Assembly (NCBI RefSeq): GCF_003628305.1 | Contig: NZ_RBZM01000010.1 | Span: 124,001 to 188,000, forward strand | Source of the DNA: Cohnella endophytica | GTDB taxonomy: Bacteria; Bacillota; Bacilli; Paenibacillales; Paenibacillaceae | DNA length: 64,000 nucleotides | Direction of reading: 5' to 3' | In this document: piece after piece, positions 57,195 through 64,000 of the stretch | Position numbering within the stretch: the stretch's first letter is position 1 | How the letters are laid out: each line of letters starts with the position of its first letter | Translations under genes and position numbers: made by a program | Notes under the pieces: generated by a model | Seen by the model: only the letters and a program-made list of their open reading frames with translations | Database searches by the model: none | What the model was told of the DNA's origin: nothing

Positions 57195-58541
57195 ATGACA
57201 AAGAAACCTTTCAAGACTGTTGGTGTCGTACTCGCGTCGAGCTTGCTCACGTTGAGCTTGGCGGCATGCGGATCGAACAATAACAACGCTGCTCCTTCCG
57301 GAAGCCCTGCGGCATCCGGCTCGGCAAGCCCGAACAAGGGCGAGAAAGTAACGCTGACGTTCCAGAACATCTACCCGGACGAGACTTCGCCGAGCGCGAA
57401 AGCCATGCACCAACTGGTTGCCCAATACGAGAGCGAGCACCCGAACGTTAAGATCGAGCTTGATACTCTGAACACGGATCAACAGAAGCTGAAGCTCAAA
57501 ACGCAAGCGGCTTCCAAAGAAATCCCCGATATCACGATGGTTAACCCAGCGGCGCAAATGAAGCCTTTCGTCGATGCGAAATTGTTCGCTCCTCTGAACG
57601 ACGTTCTCGACAAAAACGGCCTGAAAGATACGTATCAAGGCGGCTTGCTCGATAACTACAGCTTCGACGGCAACGTATACGCTCTGCCGGACGGCAACAA
57701 TATCGAAGTCGTATTCTACAACAAAGAATTGTTCGCTCAAGCGGGCATCGACAAAATCCCGACTACGTTCGACGAGTTCTTGGCCGACGTTAAAGCTTTG
57801 AAAGCCAAAGGCATCACGCCGCTGGCGATCGGCGAGAAAGACACTTGGACAGGCTCGTTCTTGTTCATGAACATCCTGCTTCGCACGAACGGCGGTCCTG
57901 GCTTCCTGAAAGACGTAGTTGCCGGAACGAAAACGTTCAACGATCCAGCCTTCACGACGGCGGTCGCGAAATTCGAAGAGCTTGTTAAAGCGGGTGCATT
58001 CCCTGACGGCGCGACTTCCATTGACGCTAACGCGGGTTCCAACATCTTCAAAACCGGTAAAGCCGCCATGTTCATCCTTGGAACTTGGGAAACAGGCGCG
58101 ATCGATTCCTCTTCCGTTGCGGGTAAAGTCGGAGCGTTCCAATTCCCGACAGTCGACGGCAAAGGCGATCTGAACGACTTCATGCTTGCTCCGGGAACTG
58201 GCTTCGCGCTTTCCGCGAACAGCAAACACCTGGACGTTGCCAAAGACTTCTTGAACTTCTACACGCTCAACCTGCCTAAAGTGCAGTTCGACCTGAAAAA
58301 CGCAGTAGGTCAACCGCAAAAAGTCGACGGAGATCTGAAAGCTGCCGGTTATTCCGACCTTGCGATCGAAGTCATGGACCTGTTCTCGAAAGTTAAAGGC
58401 GGAGACCTCAGCTTCGATAACACGATGAACCCTGCGGTATCTCAAGTCCACTTGAACGCTTTGCAGAACCTGTTCGTTCAATCCGTAGATCCTGCCGCGG
58501 TAGCTAAAGAACACCAAACGGCTTTCGAAGCTAATAAATAA
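57195..58541 (+). CDS. Sugar ABC transporter substrate-binding lipoprotein
   Basis: A 448-residue family 1 extracellular solute-binding protein. The lipobox is SLAAC (Cys25) after the signal peptide. Family marks: VTLTFQNIYPDETSPSAKAMHQLVAQYESEHPNVKIELDTLNTDQQKLKLKTQAASKEIPDI, NIEVVFYNKELFAQAGIDKIPTTFDEFLADVKALKAKGITPLAIG, FKTGKAAMFILGTWETGAI. It binds a carbohydrate for the permeases at 58644 and 59552. The sugar is not evident. Codon use is regular and biased, fitting a highly expressed protein. Confidence 0.93.
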   Translation: MTKKPFKTVGVVLASSLLTLSLAACGSNNNNAAPSGSPAASGSASPNKGEKVTLTFQNIYPDETSPSAKAMHQLVAQYESEHPNVKIELDTLNTDQQKLKLKTQAASKEIPDITMVNPAAQMKPFVDAKLFAPLNDVLDKNGLKDTYQGGLLDNYSFDGNVYALPDGNNIEVVFYNKELFAQAGIDKIPTTFDEFLADVKALKAKGITPLAIGEKDTWTGSFLFMNILLRTNGGPGFLKDVVAGTKTFNDPAFTTAVAKFEELVKAGAFPDGATSIDANAGSNIFKTGKAAMFILGTWETGAIDSSSVAGKVGAFQFPTVDGKGDLNDFMLAPGTGFALSANSKHLDVAKDFLNFYTLNLPKVQFDLKNAVGQPQKVDGDLKAAGYSDLAIEVMDLFSKVKGGDLSFDNTMNPAVSQVHLNALQNLFVQSVDPAAVAKEHQTAFEANK

Positions 58542-58572
58542 GCCCAACGATTACCCGATACGTTCACGGATG

Positions 58573-58605
58573 CGAAGGAGCGGCGAATGCGCTGCTCCTT
58601 CGTGT
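58573..58605 (+). terminator. Intercistronic hairpin after the sugar-binding lipoprotein
   Basis: CGAAGGAGC pairs with GCTCCTTCG around a short GC-rich loop. No T-run follows, so it more likely stabilises the upstream mRNA or gives partial termination. Confidence 0.55.
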
Positions 58606-58643
58606 TCGGGCTTATCTTATCCGTATATAAGGAGGCGACGGTT

Positions 58644-59534
58644 TTGAAGGTACTTAAGGTGCCCGCACATACGATAGCCGTGTTCATTTTGCCGGCATTA
58701 CTGATCTATATCTGCATCGTTTTCATCCCGATCGGGGTATCATTCTATACGGGAACGCTCGATTGGAACGGAATCGGCGAATCCAAATTCATCGGCTTCG
58801 ACAACTTCCATAGATTACTGTTCAACGATCCGTTCTTCTGGCCATCGGTAAAGAGAACGCTTCTCTACGCGGTTGCTTCCATGGTGGAAATTCCGATTTG
58901 TTTGCTCATGGCCGTTCTGCTTAACCGTTATGTTCGCAAGGCGAACACGCTCGTATCGATTTACTTTACACCCGTTATTTTATCGGTCGTAATCATCGGC
59001 CAATTATGGAAAACAATCTACAATCCCGAGTCCATGGGCGGTATGCTCAATGGGATCCTCGTATCTCTAGGCCTCGACAGCTGGACGCACAACTGGCTGA
59101 CGGAGCCGAAGATTGCAATGTACAGCATCTATCTCGTTTCATTGTGGCAATATTTCGGCTATCACCTTCTGATCCAGTTTACGGGCGTTCAGAACATTCC
59201 TTCCGAAATTTACGAAGCGGCGAAGATCGACGGAGCCGACGGCTTCAAAGCGGACCGTTACATTACGTTCCCGATGATCGTGCCGATCTTTAAGATATCG
59301 ATTGTCCTAGCGTTTATCGGCTCCTTGCAACAGTTCGATCTTGTCATGGTCATGACGGGCGGCGGTCCCGCTCATGCGACCGACGTCATATCGACGCATA
59401 TGTATAACAGCTCGTTTATGTCCCAGCAATACGGCTACGGTAGCGCGATCGCTTCGTTCCTCGTGGTTCTGTGCCTCGCGTTCACGTTGGTAATCAATTA
59501 CGTGATGAACAAAGTCGAGCGTAAATACACCTAA
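58644..59534 (+). CDS. Sugar ABC transporter permease (MalF/UgpA-like)
   Basis: A 296-residue permease with six membrane helices. The ATPase-docking loop is EIYEAAKIDGADGFKADRYITFPMIVPIF. TTG 58644 is the start, eight bases from AAGGAGG at 58629-58635; a longer frame from 58587 is read-through. It is followed after 17 bases by the second permease. As for most Gram-positive sugar transporters of this class, no ATPase is in the operon; a shared MsmX-like ATPase is expected elsewhere. Confidence 0.93.
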   Translation: MKVLKVPAHTIAVFILPALLIYICIVFIPIGVSFYTGTLDWNGIGESKFIGFDNFHRLLFNDPFFWPSVKRTLLYAVASMVEIPICLLMAVLLNRYVRKANTLVSIYFTPVILSVVIIGQLWKTIYNPESMGGMLNGILVSLGLDSWTHNWLTEPKIAMYSIYLVSLWQYFGYHLLIQFTGVQNIPSEIYEAAKIDGADGFKADRYITFPMIVPIFKISIVLAFIGSLQQFDLVMVMTGGGPAHATDVISTHMYNSSFMSQQYGYGSAIASFLVVLCLAFTLVINYVMNKVERKYT

Positions 59535-59551
59535 GAAAGGAGATACAAACC

Positions 59552-60376
59552 ATGGTTAACTTCAGAAAGGGACTGGTGTATCTCCTGATCGCCGTCTTAT
59601 GCGTTACGCAGTTGTATCCGTTGCTTTGGCTAGTTCTTTACTCCTTGAAGAACAACGAAGAAATTTTGAGCGGCAGCTTCTTCGCGTTGCCTAAGACGCC
59701 GCAATGGCATAATTACAGCGAAGCCTTTCACAGCGGCCATTACACGCAATACTTGACGAACAGCGTTATCGTAACGCTCTCGACGATGGTTTGCGTGATT
59801 TTGTTCAGCGCCATGGTGGCCTTCGCGATTACGCGTTTCCGTTTCAAATACGGGAACATCGTCATGCTCGTGTTCTTGCTGGGGATGATGATTCCGATGC
59901 AAGCCACGTTATTGCCGCTTATGATTATTTTCAAGAACGCGCACATCTTGAATACGCGCTGGTCGCTTATTCTTCCCTACATCGCGTTCTCGTCTCCGAT
60001 CGCGGTGTTCATCTTGAGCGGGTTCATGAGAGGAATTCCGAACGAGATCGAAGAATCGGCCGTCATCGACGGGGCCAACACCTACCGGATTTTCTGGAGC
60101 ATCATCGTACCGATCTCGATCCCGCCGGTTATGACCGTATGTATTCTGACGTTCATCAACATCTGGAACGAGTATATTATGGCCGCGACGTTCATCTCCA
60201 AGGAAGCCTTGAAGACGTTGCCGTTCGGAGTTTACTCGTTCGTCAGCCAATACTCGACCAACTATGGCGATATCGGAGCCTTCCTTATCATGGGAGCCGC
60301 GCCGGTCATCTTGCTCTACTTCTTATTGTCCGACAAGATTACAAAGGGCATGGCCGATGGAGCCGTTAAAGGTTAA
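59552..60376 (+). CDS. Sugar ABC transporter permease (MalG/UgpE-like)
   Basis: A 274-residue permease with six membrane helices and the docking loop EIEESAVIDGANTYRIFWSIIVPISIPPVM. Family marks at the start are LLIAVLCVTQLYPLLWLVLYSLKNNEEIL and NSVIVTLSTMVCVILFSAMVAFAITRF. It pairs with the preceding permease. Its stop overlaps a possible ATG of the sensor kinase gene (TAATG). Confidence 0.94.
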   Translation: MVNFRKGLVYLLIAVLCVTQLYPLLWLVLYSLKNNEEILSGSFFALPKTPQWHNYSEAFHSGHYTQYLTNSVIVTLSTMVCVILFSAMVAFAITRFRFKYGNIVMLVFLLGMMIPMQATLLPLMIIFKNAHILNTRWSLILPYIAFSSPIAVFILSGFMRGIPNEIEESAVIDGANTYRIFWSIIVPISIPPVMTVCILTFINIWNEYIMAATFISKEALKTLPFGVYSFVSQYSTNYGDIGAFLIMGAAPVILLYFLLSDKITKGMADGAVKG

Positions 60377-60393
60377 TGGAGGAGTGGGAGGGT

Positions 60394-62253
60394 TTGAGGA
60401 CGGGATTCATCAAAAGGGTTTTCACCAGGACGACGATTCAATCCCGGCTCTTCCTTCTTTTCTCGATTAGCATGACCGGTATTTTGTTGATCGTCAGCGT
60501 GCTGTTCTACAATCGGATGACGGCGGATTTTCGATCGAAAATCACCGATCTGTCGCAGAAAAACAGCTCGCAGACCGTCGCCTTGTTCAATCTGCTTCTG
60601 GAAGGGTACGACAGCTTGTCCAAATCGATCAGCAACAATTCCGATGTCGTTCGGATGCTGACCGAGAAAAGCGAGAGCCCCGCCGTTGACTACATCATCG
60701 AGCGCTCGATCACGAATGTGATCGGCGCTATTTACTATTCCAGGGAAGATATCCGAGGTATCCACGTGTTCTCGTTCGACGGCAAAGTGTATAACTACGG
60801 AGACGTCATGAGCGTCACGGATCCGAATTACGCGAAGACGAGCTGGTTCAGGGACATCGAGTTTTCCAACGGCAAAATGGTATGGCTGGGCAGCTACCCG
60901 AAATCCATCGTCGACGAGACGTTGATGCACCCGGTTTTCTCGTTCGGCAGGCTCATCTACGATCTCGACCGACATAAGCCGATCGGCGTCGTGCTGATTG
61001 AAACGCGCGCGGAGATGGTCGAAGACGCACTGCAGAACGTGAAGCTAGGACCTAGCAGCGAAGCGTTTATCATTTCGTTTAGCGGGGATCTCGTTCCATC
61101 CATCGAACCGCCCGTCCTGCCCGAGGGGATGAACCCCAAGGTGCTGGCAATTATGGACGAGGGTACCCGCTACGAGGGAGATCAACTCGTCGTCACTTCC
61201 AGAGTCCCGTTCGCGGGCTGGACGGTCATCAGTTTGAATCCGTTGAAGGAACTGAACATCGAGCTCGTGCGAACGGAAAGATACCTGGTCATCGTCTTCG
61301 TTGTCCTGATCGGATTGTCGATTCTGATCGCGAGCCTCGTATCCCGATCGATTTCCTCTCCGTTGAAGCGCGTCGTTCGCGAGATGAAGCAGGTGGAGAC
61401 GGGCAACTTCAACCGCGTCCTGGATTTGACCTCGTACCAGGAGATCGACCAACTCGCGGAATCGTTCAATAAGATGGTCGCGAGAATCGCGGAGCTAATC
61501 GAACGGGTGAAGATCTCTTCGGTCAGCGAGAAGAATGCGGAGCTTCAAGCCCTTCAGTCCCAAGTGAATCCCCATTTCCTGTACAATACGCTCGATATGA
61601 TATACTGGCTCCTTGACGAGAAAGGCCACGATGAGCTTGGAGGCGTCTTGCTGTCGCTTTCGCAGATGTTCCGGTATAGCAGCCACTGGGAGGAAGAAGT
61701 AACTCTCGGAGAAGAAGTAGAGCAAATCCGCCACTATTTGAATATCATCGAGATGCGGCTTAAGGGACGCGTGTCCGTCGTCATCGACATCGACAAACAA
61801 TGGAAGTCCGTGCGGATGCCGAAGATGACGCTGCAGCCGGTCATCGAGAACGCGGTCAAGCACGGCTTGGAGCCGTCGGGCCGATCCGGAAAGCTTCGCG
61901 TATACGCCGAGCAATTCGGCTATGACCTAAGGGTTATCGTCGAAGATGACGGAGTCGGGATATCGGACGAGCGATTGGCGACACTACGGGTATCGCTCGA
62001 GGAAGCGACCGGGCCGGGAGACGCGGATCGGAACGGGGAGAACGGTAACGAAATCGAAGCTGTCCGGTCGATTCCTCACAAAAGCGGAAGCAGTAGCGGG
62101 GGGATTGGCATCATAAATCTTCAGCGTAGGTTGATCTATATGTTCGGGAGAGGCTACGGGGTTGAAATCGGCCATGCGCAGCCGCAAGGTACGGCTGTTC
62201 GGATTACGTTGCCGCTCCCTAGACTAGAGGAGAATGAACTAAACGATGGGTGA
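60394..62253 (+). CDS. Sensor histidine kinase, YesM type
   Basis: A membrane sensor kinase of about 619 residues. One helix near residues 15-37, an extracytoplasmic sensing domain to about 290, a second helix near 295-317 (VIVFVVLIGLSILIASLVS), a HAMP domain (SISSPLKRVVREMKQVETGNF), then the His_kinase domain with the phosphoacceptor in LQSQVNPHFLYNTLDMIYW and an ATPase domain (VIENAVKHGLEPSGRSGK, EDDGVGISDERL, GGIGIINLQRRL). TTG 60394 lies nine bases past GGAGGAG; ATG 60376, overlapping the permease stop, is an alternative. It probably senses the sugar-loaded state and activates the response regulator downstream. Confidence 0.92.
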   Translation: MRTGFIKRVFTRTTIQSRLFLLFSISMTGILLIVSVLFYNRMTADFRSKITDLSQKNSSQTVALFNLLLEGYDSLSKSISNNSDVVRMLTEKSESPAVDYIIERSITNVIGAIYYSREDIRGIHVFSFDGKVYNYGDVMSVTDPNYAKTSWFRDIEFSNGKMVWLGSYPKSIVDETLMHPVFSFGRLIYDLDRHKPIGVVLIETRAEMVEDALQNVKLGPSSEAFIISFSGDLVPSIEPPVLPEGMNPKVLAIMDEGTRYEGDQLVVTSRVPFAGWTVISLNPLKELNIELVRTERYLVIVFVVLIGLSILIASLVSRSISSPLKRVVREMKQVETGNFNRVLDLTSYQEIDQLAESFNKMVARIAELIERVKISSVSEKNAELQALQSQVNPHFLYNTLDMIYWLLDEKGHDELGGVLLSLSQMFRYSSHWEEEVTLGEEVEQIRHYLNIIEMRLKGRVSVVIDIDKQWKSVRMPKMTLQPVIENAVKHGLEPSGRSGKLRVYAEQFGYDLRVIVEDDGVGISDERLATLRVSLEEATGPGDADRNGENGNEIEAVRSIPHKSGSSSGGIGIINLQRRLIYMFGRGYGVEIGHAQPQGTAVRITLPLPRLEENELNDG

Positions 62254-63454
62254 GATCAACATATTAGTCGCGGATGACGAGGGAGTCATCCGGGAAGGCG
62301 TGCAGCGAACGATAGCGGCAACGTATCCCGAATTCCGGGTCGAGCTGGCCGCGAGCGCCGCGGAAGCGGCAGAAATCATGGAACGGATGCCGGTCGATAT
62401 CGTGCTGACCGACATTCTGATGCCGGGAATGGACGGCTTGGAATTCATGAGAATTTCCCAACGGAAATATCCGAACGTGAAATGGGTCGTTATCTCGGCG
62501 CATTCGGAATTCGCGTACGCCCAGAAAGCGATCCGGCTAGGGGCAAGGGATTATTTGCTCAAGCCGATCGGCAAGCCGAAGCTCAACGAGTTGATCGGGA
62601 CGCTTTCGGAGGAGGTCGGCGTGGAGAAGGAAGCCTCGCGGGAAAGCGAGTTTTTGCGCAACGGTCTAAAGTATTTGCGCGAAGCGGTGTTCCAGCGTCT
62701 TGCCGCGGGACTCGATATCGGCAAGCTGGACCTGGGGCCATTCTTCGAGAGTCATCCGGTGTATTACGTAATCATGATCGCTCTGGATGCGGGCGATTCG
62801 CAAAGCGTCAGCCTGGAGCATTTTATCGTCGAGAACGTGCTTGGGGAATTGATCGAGATGCATGGAGACGGCTTCGTCACGAGCTTCGATCGCAAAAGCT
62901 TGCTCGGGCTCGTTACCTTGAAGGAGGAAGTTCCTTTCGATACGTTGCTCGGGGAACTTCGCGTTCATCTTAAGCGGTACCTGAAAATTCCGTTCCAACT
63001 CCTTCATTCGGAACGCATGGACGATATCAAGGAGGTGCCCCGGGTCGTCGGCCAATTCCGCCAAGAGTCCGCTTCAGGCTCCTTCGAGACGATGGAGAGC
63101 GGCGGCGACAAGGCGATCGAGATTGCCCTGCATTATATTAAAGCGCATTACAACCAGGACCTTTCCCTGGAGAAGGTCGCTTCGATCGTCTTCCTGAATC
63201 CCGTCTATTTCAGCCAGCTTTTCAAACAGAAGACGGGACAAGGTTACAAGGAGTACGTGATCTCGCTCCGGCTGCAGCAAGCGAAGGAGCTGCTCGGGAA
63301 TCCGAGCTTGAAGCTGGCGGAGATCGCCGAGCGCATCGGGTATCAGGACGTTAGGCATTTCACCCAGGTGTTCCGCAAGAAATACAATATGACGCCCACC
63401 GAGTACCGGATGGGAGCTCGCACGCCAACGGGCGATGACCATGAAGGGGAATGA
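62246..63454 (+). CDS. Response regulator with AraC-type DNA-binding domain, YesN type
   Basis: A 402-residue response regulator. The receiver domain (residues 1-120) has Asp10-Asp11 in VADDE, the phosphoacceptor Asp56 in VLTDILMPGMDG, and Lys in LLKPIG. A middle segment of about 170 residues links to the AraC-type domain (about 290-395): IKAHYNQDLSLEKVASIVFLNPVYFSQLFKQKTGQGYKEYVISLRLQQAKELL and LKLAEIAERIGYQDVRHFTQVFRKKYNMTPTEYR. It overlaps the kinase gene by eight bases. Together they are expected to activate the upstream sugar transporter operon. Confidence 0.94.
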   Translation: MGEINILVADDEGVIREGVQRTIAATYPEFRVELAASAAEAAEIMERMPVDIVLTDILMPGMDGLEFMRISQRKYPNVKWVVISAHSEFAYAQKAIRLGARDYLLKPIGKPKLNELIGTLSEEVGVEKEASRESEFLRNGLKYLREAVFQRLAAGLDIGKLDLGPFFESHPVYYVIMIALDAGDSQSVSLEHFIVENVLGELIEMHGDGFVTSFDRKSLLGLVTLKEEVPFDTLLGELRVHLKRYLKIPFQLLHSERMDDIKEVPRVVGQFRQESASGSFETMESGGDKAIEIALHYIKAHYNQDLSLEKVASIVFLNPVYFSQLFKQKTGQGYKEYVISLRLQQAKELLGNPSLKLAEIAERIGYQDVRHFTQVFRKKYNMTPTEYRMGARTPTGDDHEGE

Positions 63455-63567
63455 TAACGTAGCGATTCCCAGCAGGTTAGAGTAGCTGCGGCTATCGTCG
63501 TTATCGTGCGGGTTAAGCGCGGATATGATAAAATGGAGAAAATGCGCAAGGGAGTTGGAGCGTCCGA

Positions 63568-64000
63568 ATGTTCCTGCTAAAAATCGCAAAGGAATGGATA
63601 GGCACGATCGCGATTTCGTTCGTGCTGGCCATGATCGTTGGTATTTTCCTCATTCAACCTTACAAAGTCGACGGACATTCCATGGACCCGACGTTACGGG
63701 ACGGGCAGAGAGTATTCGTATCCAAGCTTCCGCATACCTTTTCTTACTATCCGAACTACGGGGATATCGTGATCATCGATAGCCGGGTGCACCGTCATCG
63801 GTCGTTCATGGACGATGTCATGGATAATCCTTTGTTCCAGCTCATGGGGAATAATGACGATCGTACTTTCTACGTGAAAAGAGTGATCGGCAAGCCGGGC
63901 GACGTATTGGAGCTTAAGGATCACGAGGTGTATCGCAACGGCGAGCCTCTCGACGAACCGTACGTCAAAGAAGCGATGGAGCAAAGCGACGGCGAACGTT
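63568..64000 (+). CDS. lepB: Signal peptidase I, 3' end outside the window
   Basis: Partial type I signal peptidase (first 144 residues). A single N-terminal helix (about residues 11-30) anchors it, followed by the catalytic Ser38 in VDGHSMDPTL and the general-base Lys104 in FYVKRVIGKPGDVLELKDHEVYRNGE. This Ser-Lys dyad is complete. It removes signal peptides from exported proteins. A segment of about 20 residues (VHRHRSFMDDVMDNPLFQLMGNNDD) lies between the usual strands and is larger than in the minimal enzymes. The gene runs off the window end. Confidence 0.93.
   Translation, partial: MFLLKIAKEWIGTIAISFVLAMIVGIFLIQPYKVDGHSMDPTLRDGQRVFVSKLPHTFSYYPNYGDIVIIDSRVHRHRSFMDDVMDNPLFQLMGNNDDRTFYVKRVIGKPGDVLELKDHEVYRNGEPLDEPYVKEAMEQSDGER

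Noticed and set aside
57114..58547. 477-codon minus-strand open frame opposite the sugar-binding protein gene
   Set aside because: It lies entirely antisense to a clear family 1 binding protein with strongly biased codons; the reversed reading is a known artefact of that bias.

Overview
The window reads as chromosomal DNA of a spore-forming Bacillales bacterium, most likely Paenibacillaceae (Paenibacillus or Cohnella type). This is inferred from strong AGGAGG ribosome binding sites, frequent TTG and GTG starts, lipobox substrate-binding proteins, YesM/YesN-type two-component genes next to a sugar ABC transporter, copper-amine-oxidase-like 'stalk' domain proteins, an SLH-domain protein and a Btr-like AraC/binding-protein fusion. 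I see no rRNA, tRNA, prophage, insertion sequence or CRISPR array. The window begins just upstream of a sigma-factor gene and ends inside a signal peptidase gene.

Layout. 1-1.6 kb: ECF sigma factor and membrane anti-sigma partner. 1.7-7.8 kb: Fur-boxed siderophore uptake locus with two binding lipoproteins, an AraC-SBP fusion regulator and two FecCD permeases. 7.9-18.9 kb: accessory genes (acetyltransferases, SLH protein, SGNH hydrolase, acyl-CoA ligase pseudogene, nuclease-fold protein, RibD-like reductase, phosphotransferase, hydrolase, LtrA), with two palindrome arrays. 19-22.5 kb: complete ECF transporter. 22.6-27 kb: lipoprotein, VOC protein, YrdB and a yvgKLM-like molybdate regulator/permease/binding protein set. 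27.2-29.9 kb: YkuI-like EAL protein, YitT protein and Lrp regulator. 29.9-33.9 kb: second Fur-boxed siderophore locus and a divergent CTP-synthase-like amidotransferase. 33.9-34.8 kb: gene-free repeat block. 34.8-42.4 kb: MmyB-type regulator facing FabF and acyl-CoA dehydrogenase, PadR/DUF2812 pair, broken carbamoyltransferase, LysR, rhodanese, DinB. 42.5-48.8 kb: third palindrome array and an oligopeptide ABC operon. 49.2-57 kb: stalk/ankyrin protein, YbjQ, MBL hydrolase, acetyltransferase, a 13-copy 52-bp array, small LSm-like protein, RCC1 protein, VOC protein and acyltransferase. 57.2-63.5 kb: sugar ABC transporter with its sensor kinase and response regulator, then signal peptidase I.

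How the genes work together. Iron is a main theme: three Fur boxes each lie just downstream of a well-formed sigma-A promoter and control three siderophore-binding lipoproteins and four permease subunits. No FecE/FhuC-type ATPase is encoded here, nor a ModC for the molybdate pair, so these importers must borrow ATPases encoded elsewhere.

The most unusual feature is a dispersed family of 19-bp palindromes in three arrays (12.7-13.1, 16.3-16.5 and 42.5-42.8 kb). All three share one alternating 61/51-bp spacing. Other noteworthy points are a 13-copy 52-bp palindrome array, an EAL gene whose only well-placed start is ATT, and two otherwise intact genes each broken by one Trp-to-stop change.
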